A DNA stretch of 64,000 bases from Trametopsis cervina (Eukaryota; Basidiomycota; Agaricomycetes; Polyporales; Irpicaceae): assembly GCA_022385755.1 (NCBI GenBank), contig MU278356.1:666589-730588 (forward strand). Reading direction: 5' to 3'. Position numbers and translations under genes: made by a program. Under the pieces are notes generated by a model. That model searched no databases. It was not told the origin of the DNA and worked only from the letters and a program-made list of their open reading frames with translations. This document shows, in pieces, positions 33,450-44,359 of this stretch. Every line of letters begins with the position of its first letter. Position 1 is the stretch's first letter.

Positions 33450-33738
33450 CGGGATGGCTTTGTATCGTATGCCGATAGACTATTGTATGACTGTAATGAT
33501 TGAGGGATAATTATTCTTAACGCCAGATCTGTGAGTTGGTTCTACACACTAGTTCTAGAAGCAGGTGAATCAAGCCCCTGGTTCCTGGACAACAACGTAA
33601 CGAGATACAACATACATTTCTATACAGACTTCCCAGTGAAGAACTATGTATACATATTTACGACATAGTTCGCAAGTTCTTGTCGCTGACATAACTGGAT
33701 TCTTGTGTATTGAGCGCTGCAAGTAATACTTGGTATGT

Positions 33739-36178
33739 TCAATCCTCCGCCTCATCCCAGTTCAGTATCCATTTTGTGTGGAACCGAATCTTCTCGATTA
33801 AAGATTCACCATTGAGGGCTGTGGTCACCAGCAGTCAGTCCACATAGTCATTCATTATGCAGTGCAACGAGACGTACCTTCATTCACAGTATGTATACCG
33901 TCGTAAATTCCCGACCCGTCGGTGTGCCCGTAACGGAAGATGTGCTTCGTCAGGTTCCAGTACGACTGGGTGTCTGTATAGCGTGAACAAATATTAGTTA
34001 CCGCTGTCATACGCCGATACTCCTCGCAGACAGACCAGTGTTCCCTAAAATAAGCACCAGTAAATCTCAGAGGCCTCTCAAACATCATCGAATTCACACA
34101 TACCAAATGCGAGTCCAGGGGAGATGACGACCTCATTCTTGTTGTACTTGGGCGAGGCCTTGAGAGCGGCCTTGATTGTGCCCATGAGGATCTCATACGG
34201 TTTGGCGTCCACAGTCGGGGTCATCGGTGCAGGCTCAAGAGCGGTTCCCCATGTGTCGGCCAGGTTGATCTCACCTGCGCCACTCGCACCATGATACACT
34301 GACTTGCCGAATGCGTTGAGTGTGATATTGAACTTCCTCGCTGTGGGAAGGATAACCGAAGTGATGCGTTCCATCACTTCAGAGACCGAGCTGTACGATA
34401 CACCGGGGGGATGTAGCTTATCAGCGAATATTTCTGTATACAATTGATATGGGCGCCGTACCTTTGTTGGGCGATCCGGTGGTTCACAATCGCCACCGCG
34501 CGCTCTGGAAGAGCATTAATCTTGACTCCACCCTGCACGATATCCACGGCCTGAGTCGTCGCCATCAGGACTTCATACAGCGGGTTCTGAGCCGCCAAGA
34601 CGCGTGAAAGTTCCTCAAGCGCGTCATCGTCGTGTGCCGCACGTTCCACCAGTTCACGAATCTCGGACGGGACACTGGGATCGAAGGTTGCTTCACAAGT
34701 GATCTGCTGGAAGGCTGTACCGGCGCGGGGGAGCACAACTGGGTGCGGATCGGCCTCAATCGCTACTATGGCTGAAGCGAGGATGCCGATAGCCTTCAAG
34801 AGTTGCAATGAGCTGATGATAATCAGTTATACCGAAGAATGTCTTTACGCACTGTGTGCCGCGGAGGGACGCTGGAATGACCGCCGGGAGTGTTGACCTC
34901 GATGTGTATGTCAACATAGCCTTTTTCGCCGGTGTCAGGGCTAGCAATGATGAGATCCCCGCCATGTCTCGCGCCAAAGCCGGCTATGGGACCAAGAAAA
35001 TCATGTCATGTCAATGAACAGTCCGGCCAGTGTCTCTGCTTCCAGGGGATGAGCACGCACATCCTTCATCGAGCAGAGATGCGAATGCATCCTTGCCGTA
35101 CTTGGCCTCCAGAAACCTGGCAATCTTCCCTGCGCCCTGTACGAGTTGTTAGTGTATGGACATTCACAACAACAGATCTCTCCGTGAGACGCAACTCACC
35201 TCTTTGCCTGATGATTCTTCGTCAATGCCGAATGCAAAAACAACAGTTCGGGTCGGCTTAAAGCCGTGCCTGATAAGGGAGTCGACCGTGGTACTATGAA
35301 GTCGTCAAACAGGTTGGTGTGCAGGTTGTGTTAGGGCGAAAAAGGCACGCACAGTTGCGAAATGATGTCAGGTTTATCATCGCAGGACCCCCGGCCCCAT
35401 ATATAAGTACCTATACGAATAGAAGTAAGCTTCTGACTTGAGAGTGCTCCTACTAAGATATACCATCGTAATGGCCGGAAAAGGGCGGGTGAACCCATTG
35501 ATCCACCGTCAATGGCTCTACCGGAACAACATCTGCATTCAGATGATATTAGCAAATTGGCGGAGCTTAACAAGAACCTCCGTACCCTGATGGGCTGTCA
35601 TCAAAATCGGCTTCAGTGTCGTGTTCGAGCCTTGCCAGTGTAACACGATGTTATGCATGTTGACTTTTGTTAGATCCAGAGACTTGAACCTGAAGATGTG
35701 TGGCTGCACATATCAGAGCAGTACGAGGATGGGACTTTCGGCCGCTACGTACACCAGGGGGAACTTAGACTCAAGCACCGCGTGGACGTCCAGGAATACT
35801 TCCCAGCGAGGATCCTGGCCCACGGGGAGAAGATCATCCGTTGACACAGACCTGATGAGGTGTCAATACAACACTGCGAGATATTTATGCAGCGCCAACT
35901 CACGGGACACGGACTATGGAGCCCAGCGCCTCATAAGCATTCAGCTGGAACGTGCGGTTGTTGAATAGCTTTTCCAAGGACGCGTCGAGCTCGGAGTGTT
36001 TAGGGAACAAAGCGGGTGACTGCTTGCATGTTGAGGGAGAATACGCGTCAAATGCGATCTGCGCAGGACTGGTTCCGGTGCCTGTGAACGGTATAGGAGC
36101 CTCAAAAAGAGCCTGTGCGGCATGGCCCACTTGACCGAAGCCAAGTGCCGTAAGCGCAATCAAGCGTGATAGGACCAT
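33739..36178 (-). CDS. CPS1: Vacuolar carboxypeptidase S, M20 metallopeptidase
   Basis: Zinc carboxypeptidase that releases C-terminal residues from Gly-X type peptides in the vacuole for nitrogen recycling. It starts at 36178 with MVLSRLIALTALGFGQVGHAAQ, a signal peptide or signal anchor. The zinc-site block MTAHQDVVPVEPLTVDQWVH is joined across an intron at about 35540-35590, and the GRGSCDDKPD block follows. The EESSGKEGA motif carries the catalytic glutamate. The dimerisation-domain part follows with EVNTPGGHSSVPPRHT. The C-terminal catalytic part has SPGLAFGNTDTQSYWNLTKHIFRY and IHTVNEALNGESLIEKIRF, ending at 33739. About ten exons are used. All key metal ligands that I can place are present. 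A methionine at 36238 would give a longer N-terminus. Confidence 0.9.
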
Positions 36179-36808
36179 GATGTCCTGCCCTGTTATAGAG
36201 TGAGAAGATAGGTCGTGGTGGTCAAGAGCAGGAGCCACTGACCCTTTGTAAGAGTCTCTGCAAGGTGTTATCGCTGTATCGAGAGGCAGCAGGTGGCCGT
36301 TGTTAGCAAAATCCGTTCAGGCATGCCGCGGCGCTGCAAGCCGTGGGATCGGAGACGCGTACAAGTGATCGCGGGTTCACCTGCCTTTCCTGATGCGAAG
36401 GTGTGAGGACATAAAGGGAGCGTCTTGGTAGAGAGAAGGAAGGATGAGTGGTATGGGCTTATGTCGCGTATCTTGCGAGTTGAGACCCTGCGCATACAGT
36501 AGCGAGCGAGCAGGCCGACGTTAATAAACTCACGTGATAGTATTACGTCAGCTTTGGCCGCATGCGGACGAGCGCCGTGTGGCAGGAAAATGCGACTGAC
36601 CGAGTACCCTCACAGTCAGTAGGTTCACCGTCTCAGTCACAGCTCGAATTCGCAGCGAATCAGGATGGGAATGATTGTTCCCCCTCGCACACGCCTGCTC
36701 AGCCCAGCGTTCTCCGCTGCCGCCTCTGTCCCCGACCATCATCTCCCCGCCCGCCTCTACCAGCATTTTTCAGATATCCGGACGACATACTTGCCAGACC
36801 CCTCCTGC
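36179..36808. promoter_or_regulatory. Divergent intergenic region, CPS1 / Zap1-like factor
   Basis: About 630 bp. It holds a CACGTG palindrome at 36531-36536 and a CRE-like TTACGTCA at 36543-36550, and is pyrimidine-rich near the plus-strand start. An in-frame methionine at 36665 could extend the zinc-finger protein; the region looks more like a 5' leader. No zinc-response consensus was recognised by eye. Confidence 0.45.
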
Positions 36809-38920
36809 ATGGAGGAAAACGTGCAAGTCGCCTGCTGTTCTATTGCCGACCTCGCCATCGATCCCAAAGTTCCCCCAGCCGAGCCAGCCTGCGAAGAGTG
36901 TGTCCAGGAGTGCGAGCAAGAGGCCTGCGACATTCAACTCACCGAACAGTGCACCGATCAGTGTGTCGTCGTCCCCTGCAACGACGCCCACCACGAGACC
37001 ACACATTGCGAGCTCGGAGGCCCCTCCAGCACGTGTGAATTTATGTGTGTTGACGACGAAGATTGCAACACGCTTGACAACTTCGTAAGTACAGTCCCTC
37101 CTGCCTACTTTCCTAGCAACGGAGGCTCGATTGCACCCCGTCGACGTGTCGGACGACGCCCGCTCACGCCTCAAGGGTGAGAAAACTGCCAGACCACCGA
37201 GAGTGCCGCTATCCGAGGTGGTCGCACTCATTCTGTTCCTGAAAATGGAAGAACTTCCATGTACCCGCCGGCCCTCATCTCGCCTTCTTTTTTCTCAAAT
37301 TGTTTTCACAATGACTAATCCGTTGTCCGCAGCTACAATGTTGTCAAGCTGTTGACTACCAGCAGCTCTTTCCGGACTCCAAGAACCTGCCGGACGCAAA
37401 CACATCATCCCAATGGCCCTCGTTTACGGATCCCATCTTCCAAGATTACATCCCACCTGCTCATCCAAACAGCGCCCAGGGTACATTTTACTACCCGGAC
37501 TCGACGGCGTCGACACCACAACTGGTCGCCAGCCCTGCTGCCGCTGCCGCCTCGACCTCGGGCTCCGACCCGCAGAGCCCGCATGCCGCCACAAGCTCTG
37601 AGCAACAACAGCAACACCGGTGTATGTGGGCCGACTGTGGTGCCGCCTTCGGATCCATGAATGAGCTTGTCGGGCACGTCAACTTGCAGCATCTCCGCCT
37701 CCCTCCGGCCCCCGACGTAGCCCCGCAGCCCCCACAGACACCGACGTACTCCCAATTCGGAGGATACCAGGCCCCAGACTCCCTTTCTTCGGACCCGTCG
37801 TCTCTATCGTGCCTCTGGGCAGACTGTCGTGTATATCCGACGCCGTCGTCGATACCCGGACCGTCGATGGGCGACCAGGCCAACAACATCCTTGGCGTCC
37901 TAGCCAGCCACCTCATGCAAGACCATCTCGGACTGGCCACACCGACACGATCAAACCCCCAATCACCTGTTACAGGATCTCCACACAGTGGAAAAGGCTC
38001 CCCAGGCAGGCTCACGGTCTCCCCTGCCCCTCCGACGCCCTCACCGCCCACTCCCGCACCGGAACACGATTGCACCTCTCCCTCCGCACACGTCTGTCGG
38101 TGGCGAAGCTGCTGTGAGACGTTCTCCAGCTGCGATGCGCTGACTGCCCACATCACGTCCGCACACGTCGGCAGCGGAAAGGCGCACTATGAGTGTTTCT
38201 GGGAGGGATGCAAGCGCAATAGCGAGAGCGAAGACGGTGCAGGTGGGTTTGGGAGCAAGCAGAAGATCTGCAGGCATCTACAGGTAAGATCGCCACGGCG
38301 TTCCATGGTGAAGCAGCTTGCTGATTATGTCTTTTTTTGTTCAGAGCCACACAGGCCATCGCCCGTTCCAGTGCAAAATCTGCCAACAAAACTTCTCCGA
38401 GGCGGCGACGCTCGCGCAACATATGCGGAGGCACACCCAAGAAAGTACGTCATTCACCCCGTCTATCCGAGGTCTTAACCCCTCATTATTTCTCGTAGAA
38501 CCGTACGTGTGCGACTTCCCCGGCTGCGGGAAATCCTTCGCGATCACAGGCGCGTTAACGATCCACAAACGCACGCACAACGGCGAGAAGCCGTTCAAAT
38601 GCACGTTCTGCGAGCGTGCGTTCACCGAATCGTCCAACCTGTCCAAACACGTCAGTCTCTCCTCTTCTTCTTTCCTCCGTTCCGTTACGGTCTTGTACGT
38701 CAGAATCTGACAGCCGTTTTCATCGATTATTTAGCTACGGACACACACCGGCGTGCGCCCGTATCCGTGCACCGACCCGGGCTGCACGAAGACGTTCGCG
38801 CGGCCGGACCAGCTGGCACGGCATATGGTCATACATACGAAGAAGAAGGGCGTCGGGAAGCGGGATGGTACTGCGGCTGCGTTTTTGGGTGTGGCTGTAG
38901 AGGGTGAAGGCAAGTCATGA
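36809..38920 (+). CDS. Zap1-type C2H2 zinc-finger transcription factor
   Basis: Likely zinc-responsive transcription factor resembling yeast Zap1 and Aspergillus ZafA. Exons 36809-37084, 37333-38283, 38345-38444, 38499-38650 and 38735-38920 give 554 residues. The N-terminal 97 residues contain 15 cysteines, including [13 protein letters not shown], mixed with acidic residues. Two CMWADC / CLWADC fingers with HVNLQH / HLMQDH follow, separated by a Pro/Ser-rich stretch. Then come a CRWRSC finger, a CFWEGC finger, and four classical fingers (CKIC, CDFPGC, CTFC, CTDPGC) joined by HTGHRPF, TQEKPY and NGEKPF linkers. The CxWxxC finger pair before a linked DNA-binding array is the Zap1 arrangement. 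The methionine at 36665 would add residues but reads like leader sequence. The zinc-finger call is firm; zinc sensing is inference. Confidence 0.85.
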
Positions 38921-39512
38921 GAACTTTGTGCTGTGGGTACGAGTAGATAGTACCGGTGTATAAGTTATGGTGTGTTTATGTGCTGCATATCTGTATACTC
39001 GATGTTGCTTCTGTTTCAAAGTGTCTTACACTTATAGGACGAGATAAGGCGTGAAAAGTCTCGCTAAATCCTGCCGAAGTCAGTGGCTGGCGTGCCTCTC
39101 GTACTATGTAATGTCGTCTCCGAGTTCCGCTGGCCACGCTGATATCGCGTGTCCATCCGAAAGCCGTATCTCAGGATGACCGAGACTGTATATAGTATGC
39201 TGAGCAACGCGATCGTGTGACACTGTGAGAGTGGCGACATTGCAACCATTGACAGCCCGCAGTTTGATTTACGACCTCTGCAATTCGCTACACGCATAAG
39301 TGGCGATGATTGGCTGGAGGTAATGAGCGCGATTCTCACCGCGGGGGACACAAATTACCTCTCCGCGTGGGAGCTTGGGTCAAAAGGGTATGATACGGTA
39401 CAAAATCGGCAGAGCTGTCTGCGGGCCCGTCAGCTTTACGTAGGTATTCACGTATACACGGGACGTTTCGTTTATTCTCTATGGTAACATACTATTACAT
39501 GGCGAGAAGCTA
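38921..39512. other. Intergenic, convergent Zap1-like / XPT1
   Basis: About 590 bp between converging genes, holding both 3' regions. I see no coding exon, RNA gene or repeat. Confidence 0.5.
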
Positions 39513-40609
39513 TCATTTTGACTGTTGTGCGGCAGCAAGCTTGTCGTGTTCCTCGATGTCTCTGCCGGTCAGTTCAGTCAGCATCATGGATCCCCGAATC
39601 GCTACGGGGAATACGCACTGGGCCTCCCAAGGGTAGTCGAGCCTGTGCCCAGGATTAGCATCCACTTAGCATTAGAGAACGGCGACGATGTGCTCACCAA
39701 AGGTCGTCAATCTCATCACCAGCGTAATACCTGTACAACACGGACTCAGCAGGCCGATTTCGGACGGAGAGGATGATACGTACGGTGTACCCGCGGGGAG
39801 CTTTCCGAGCTTCTCCTTCCTCTTGTTGTGCACGACAAAGATGCCGAATTCGGTACGCTTCGCCTCGCGCTCCGACTCGGGGAGCGTCAACAGCTCCTGC
39901 TCGACGTCCTTCTGCAGCTCAGACACCGCGTATTGCAGTGTCTTGCGCGAGTCATCGATCTCATCCTGTGTGTCACTGTTAGCTGAGAAGCCTGCCAAGG
40001 GTAGGTGAGAGAAGGGACGCACGATGATGAGGGCTCTCCTGCCGAGCAGGATCTGAGCTCCTTCAGGGCCGCTGTACGCATATTCACCCTCAGCAACGGA
40101 TCTTTATAGATGTATGCAGGGTCACTCACAGCCATTGGGTGCGGATCACCTCTTCACCAATCTGTTCCGCGCTCGTGCCAGGAAGCGACTCGTATAGGGA
40201 CAGGCCGATGGCGACGATGGGAATGTTCCTGCCCGTGGCGGGGTTCTTGAGGAAGGTTCGCTAAGCCACATTGTATACGCGTCAGTACATGTACAACACA
40301 TAGACAACAACCTAGGACTGGATATGAATGCTCACGAGGACACGGGCGGGGAAGAATCCGCTGTATATGTAAAGGGTTAAAACAAGATGCCCAGATATGA
40401 TCAAGCGAGGATCATGGGTACTTGCCCTCCACCTGTGTAGTATCATATACGCGTTTGGTCAGAGCAGATCCTCGAAGCAAGAGAAGGGTGAGTGTCTCAC
40501 CGATAGCGATGAACAGGTCCGGCTTGAACTCGGCAATCTTCTGCGCGGACTGGCGGATGAGGTTGTGTACCTCGTTGTACGTGACGCGGAAGTGCTGTGG
40601 TTCAGACAT
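39513..40609 (-). CDS. XPT1: Xanthine phosphoribosyltransferase
   Basis: Purine salvage enzyme that converts xanthine (and possibly hypoxanthine or guanine) plus PRPP to the nucleotide. It starts at 40609 with SEPQHFRVTYNEVHNLIRQSAQKI. The first exon, 40609-40501, ends in phase 1. A 7-nt exon, 40432-40426, and an exon at 40360-40336 complete the active-site stretch IAIGGGGFFPARVL. The next exon starts at 40260 with RTFLKNPATGRNIPIVAIGLSLYESLPG and EEVIRTQW. The PRPP-binding loop is DEIDDSRKTLQYAVSEL. The C-terminal part has GIFVVHNK, YYAGDEIDDLWLDYPWEAQ and DIEEHDKLAAAQQSK. The intron after the 7-nt exon begins with GCAAGT, a GC-AG intron. It is divergent from RPC4. Substrate range is not visible from sequence. 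Confidence 0.92.
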
Positions 40610-40934
40610 TTTCTGGTCCTCTGCTATCGTCGCTTGGGTTAGCTGTTGAGAGGGGTGCAGATGGAGAGAGATGAGATGAGGAGAAAAAACTTGATGCGCC
40701 GTATTATCTCGCGTGCGTGCCACTCTAGAGGGATCTGAGATGCACGCCTTCCACTGATCCTGAATTCTAAATTGACGGTGATTGCCGCATGCACGCACAC
40801 TGGATTTTTTGGACGGGAGTCAAGAGAGTGCATACTTACTACACACTGTAACTGCATCGTACAGATAGCCAGCCAGTGTCCAACTTGCTCTTTCCCTCTG
40901 TTCTTCTCAAACAGTAAGACGCACTCAGGTAGCG
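40610..40934. promoter_or_regulatory. Divergent promoter, XPT1 / RPC4
   Basis: This 325-bp region separates divergent start codons of a purine salvage enzyme and an RNA polymerase III subunit, both linked to nucleotide and RNA production. No specific motif stands out. Co-regulation is inferred only. Confidence 0.45.
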
Positions 40935-42591
40935 ATGTCGGAAGGCGCAGGCAGCTCGTCTAATCCCGCCCCCAACCCAACGCCGACGCGTGCAATCGCG
41001 AGCCTTGCGAAAAAGCAGTCGGACGTGACACGGCTCGGCACGCAGAAGCTCAAGTTCGTGCCCACCCTCCCCACACGCCGAAAGAAGGAGTGAGTACGTC
41101 GCACACCCACTTCACCCTGCTCGCTGAGTGCTCATCGTTGCATCCTCTATTGCAGGGAAGTCAAACCGGTAAGCACCACTCGCACGCCCTCTCCTCATCC
41201 TCTTCTCACTACGCGTTCACACACAGGATGAAGCACCAGCAGCGTCCTCAAGCACAGACAGAGGCCGCGGACGCGGGCGCGGCAGAGGCGACGCGTCTGG
41301 GCGCGGAGGGCGCGGTCGTGGCGATGGTGGTTCTCGAGGAGGTGCCCCTTCCACACGCCCTCCAGCAGTCGAGATGACAGCTAGTGGACCCTTCGCCCTC
41401 GGACCCGCCATGGCGGGTGCCGCAGGCTCACGGCGCAGTGGAAATGTCCCCCGCTCGAATTTCATGCCTGTCATGCCCCGCGGCGGCGGGCTCAGTGGGG
41501 GAGTGAAGCGCGAGCCGAATGATCTCGGGGGAATCAAAACAGAAGGAGTGGGAGGGGCAAGTGGTGGTGTAGTTGACGAGGAAGGGGAGGTGTACTCAGA
41601 TCCGGACGATGGGGTTGAGATTGTGGATATGGAGAACGTGAGGGGGATGGATTGGATGGCGCCGGAGAGTCTAAAGAGGGAGAAGGACAAGGGAAGGTCA
41701 AAAGACAAAGGGAAGGGGAAGGATAGTAAACCTGAGGTCGACAAGAAGGGGAAGGGCGTTGTGAAGCCGGGTGGGGACGCTCCGGCACCAATGGATGAGG
41801 ACGAGGATGTCGCAGGCGAGGAGGGAGAGACAAAGGTCAACCTTGCTAATGCGCTAAATCTGAGTGATAGCGAAGAGGAAGAGGAGCTAGAGGATATCAT
41901 TGATGATTTCGCAGCTGTGAACATGGAAGTGGTATGTACATTCCCCTTGACGATCGTCTGCATTGTATCACTCATCCATTCATCCATCCATTCGCCACAG
42001 GACGCAGACGTCAGACAAGAACGTCTCTACTTCTTCCAATTCCCCAATCCCTTCCCGAAGTTCTTCTCCCCATCCGCCGCGCCACCAGAAGATAAAGGAA
42101 AGGGGAAGGAGACCGCAGGACCAGAACCAGCAGGCAAGAAAGTCTCGTTCGCGCCAGACGCAAAACCCGCTGCCCCCGGAGCCGCCCCCGGACCTTCAAA
42201 AACGCAGCCGGAAGAAGAGCCCGAGCCAAAAGCCGAGGGCCTCGTGGGTCAGCTGGAGGTTTACGCCAGCGGTGCCGTAAAAATGCGTCTCGCGAACGGG
42301 ATCCTGCTCGACGTACGTCTCTGCTCCTTTCTCTCTGTTTTCTTACTTTCATTGGCTCACCCCTTCGTTTGACGTCGCCAGGTCACAGCATCGACGCAGC
42401 CGACGTTCCTGCAGCATGCAACGTACGTCGACCCCGAGAGCAAGCGACTTTGCGTCCTCGGCGAGGTGAACCGCCGGTTCGTCGTCTCGCCCGACGTCGA
42501 CGCGCTGCTCGAGAGCTTGGAGAAGGCGGAGATCGAGATTGTCGGCGCGCAGATCGGCGAGCTCGAGGGGCTGCTCAGGATGGAGTCGTGA
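40935..42591 (+). CDS. RPC53: RNA polymerase III subunit Rpc4 (Rpc53)
   Basis: Subunit of RNA polymerase III involved in promoter opening, termination and reinitiation with its partner Rpc37. It starts at 40935 with MSEGAGSSSNPAPNPTPTRA, followed by a RLGTQKLKFVPTLPTRRKKE block typical of the family N-terminus. Exon 2 is only 13 nt (41156-41168) between exons 40935-41089 and the one starting at 41227. A Gly/Arg-rich segment (RGRGRGRGRGDASGRGG) is followed by a long charged region with acidic clusters. The Rpc4 domain has QERLYFFQFPNPFPKF and GLVGQLEVYASGAVKMRLANGILLDV, then RRFVVSPDVDALLESLE. The stop is at 42589-42591. The antisense open frame across this gene is a shadow of its GC-rich composition. 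Confidence 0.92.
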
Positions 42592-43070
42592 CACGCGTCG
42601 AGTTCTCCCAGTGGCCGGAGGTCGTCTCACGGGTGTGTACTGCCATGTACATGAACTACCTTGCGTGGGAGGGGAGTCACTGAGAAGGAAGTGTCAAACG
42701 GGCTTCGTGGCAAGTATAGTATGTTGTCTGGTTAGCAAGCACTAAACTGGTAGTATCATCCCGCATTGTGTATCTGGAGGGCGCTTTGAAACACTGAAGG
42801 AGACAGCGTAGGAGGCATCCGCTCTCTATGAAATCATCTTGCTAGATACATCTACACACGGTACTGACCTCGAACATATGTAGCATACGCAGACGTCAAG
42901 CTCTTAGCACGGGGCATCTAAGTAGACATCTCAGCTCTGTCAGTTCAAACATTTAATTGTACAAGTCCCACCGAGTGGTAAGCGGCCTCCAGCAATAACA
43001 ACACGCTCTTGAACCCCTCTTTCGACTCTTCTCTCGCCAGCGCACGTCCTCTGCAACAGCCGCATCTGCG
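42592..43070. other. Intergenic, convergent RPC4 / F-box gene
   Basis: About 480 bp between converging genes. No coding exon, RNA gene or repeat recognised; an AT-rich part near 42840-42960 is probably 3' untranslated sequence. Confidence 0.5.
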
Positions 43071-44359
43071 TCAGTCAACCCGCACCCACCACCTCTCATC
43101 GTCAAACCGAAGGATCCCCAAGCCATCCTCATCAAACTCCCTCAGGATCGTCCTCGCCGCTTCACGCTCATCCTTCTGCGTCTTCCTGGTCGCCCCATGA
43201 TCCTGCGCATACAGCCATGTGATGGAGAGCAGTCCGCCCTTGCAACGGTCATGCACAGTGCGACACGCAGCAGCGAGGCCCCCGCACGCGTTGGGGTCAT
43301 GCACGGCCCACGGGAGGTGGAGGCGCAGACGCCGCACGGTGTGCGGGAGGGAGCGCAGTAACTCGTCGGCAACACCCATGCCTAGCGCCGCGTCCGTCAT
43401 GTAATAACCGAGCGAGAGCGTGAACGAGTATAGTTTCGTACAGGTCGCTAACACGTCCCGCGTGAACGTTGGGCCTACTGCTCGGTGAGTATGGCTGCGA
43501 GAGGAGGAAGCTGTATGAGTAACTCACAGTATAATTTCGTCGCATACGTGACGGCGACGTGCAGTTGTAGGAATTCGACGGTGGAGGATATCCGAGAAAA
43601 GAACTCGTTGTGTCCCCTATCAAAGATACCGCCCTGGACGAGAGTCAGGTAGCGCACGGCGGCTAGATGGTCTAAGAGCCATCGCTGCGACGTCAGTGGG
43701 AAATCATTGAGGCGGTTGGCTTTCGCGCGCCCCCAGTAGAACGCTGAGATAACAGGGAGAGGAGGGTGTGCAATCTGCGCGGATGGCTCCCACTGCAATG
43801 TGGGGCGAGCCTGGGATAGGAGAAACTGCGGGTCTGGTGTAAGCTCAGGGATGTCTGCAATTTGGGAGTACAACAGCTCAAGCAAGCCGATGTGACTGAA
43901 CAGGGGTAAGATACATTTCAGGAATGGTACCCAGCCACTATCACCAGCTGCAAATGCTAAGCTGAGCTTAGCGAGAGTGTGCGTCGTCTTCTCTGTATGA
44001 TGTTCGTCTTCGGTGACTGGGAAGGTGCGCATGATTTGCAGACTCTTCAAGCGAGGTAGCACACAAAGTATTTCTTGAAGGTGTGATAGCGGGACGGGGT
44101 CGGGTTGATTTAAAGCACGGAGGTGAACGTCACGGATAGATAGTGCAATGTTGGGGTCCAGGCGGGCTAATTCGCAGAACTGGACCTCCTCGGACTTTCC
44201 AACACGGAGGGTGATGTCAGTGAACAAGAGACTCCGTGCCAGGGGGAGCCAACGCTTGCAGACCAGTGTGCAGCTTGCCAGGAAATCTTTGTGCTTAGGG
44301 CCATCCACTTGCAGAAGGATGGCCTGTATGAGCTCGCTTGGTATGTAAGAAATTGTCAT
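43071..44359 (-). CDS. F-box-like protein with leucine-rich region
   Basis: Probable substrate-recognition subunit of an SCF ubiquitin ligase, of the large F-box expansion seen in Agaricomycetes. Two exons join at about 43536/43483, starting at 44359. The N-terminal F-box-like stretch is YIPSELIQAILLQVDGPKHKDFLASCTLVCKRW, followed by LPLARSLLFTDITLRVGK. The rest has leucine-rich helical repeats such as LSHLQEILCVLPRLKSLQIM and VRYLTLVQGGIF. The second exon continues with a FTRDVLATCTKLYSFTLSLG unit and a LLRSLPHTVRRLRLHLPW unit. The protein has about 410 residues. There is no membrane segment. The repeats look irregular, so the fold is inferred and the target unknown. It is a typical fast-evolving member rather than a recognisable orthologue. 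Confidence 0.78.

Noticed and set aside
41217..41987. 256-residue minus-strand open frame
   Set aside because: It is antisense to the GC-rich, charged exon of RPC4 and is Ser/Pro/Arg low complexity, a typical shadow.
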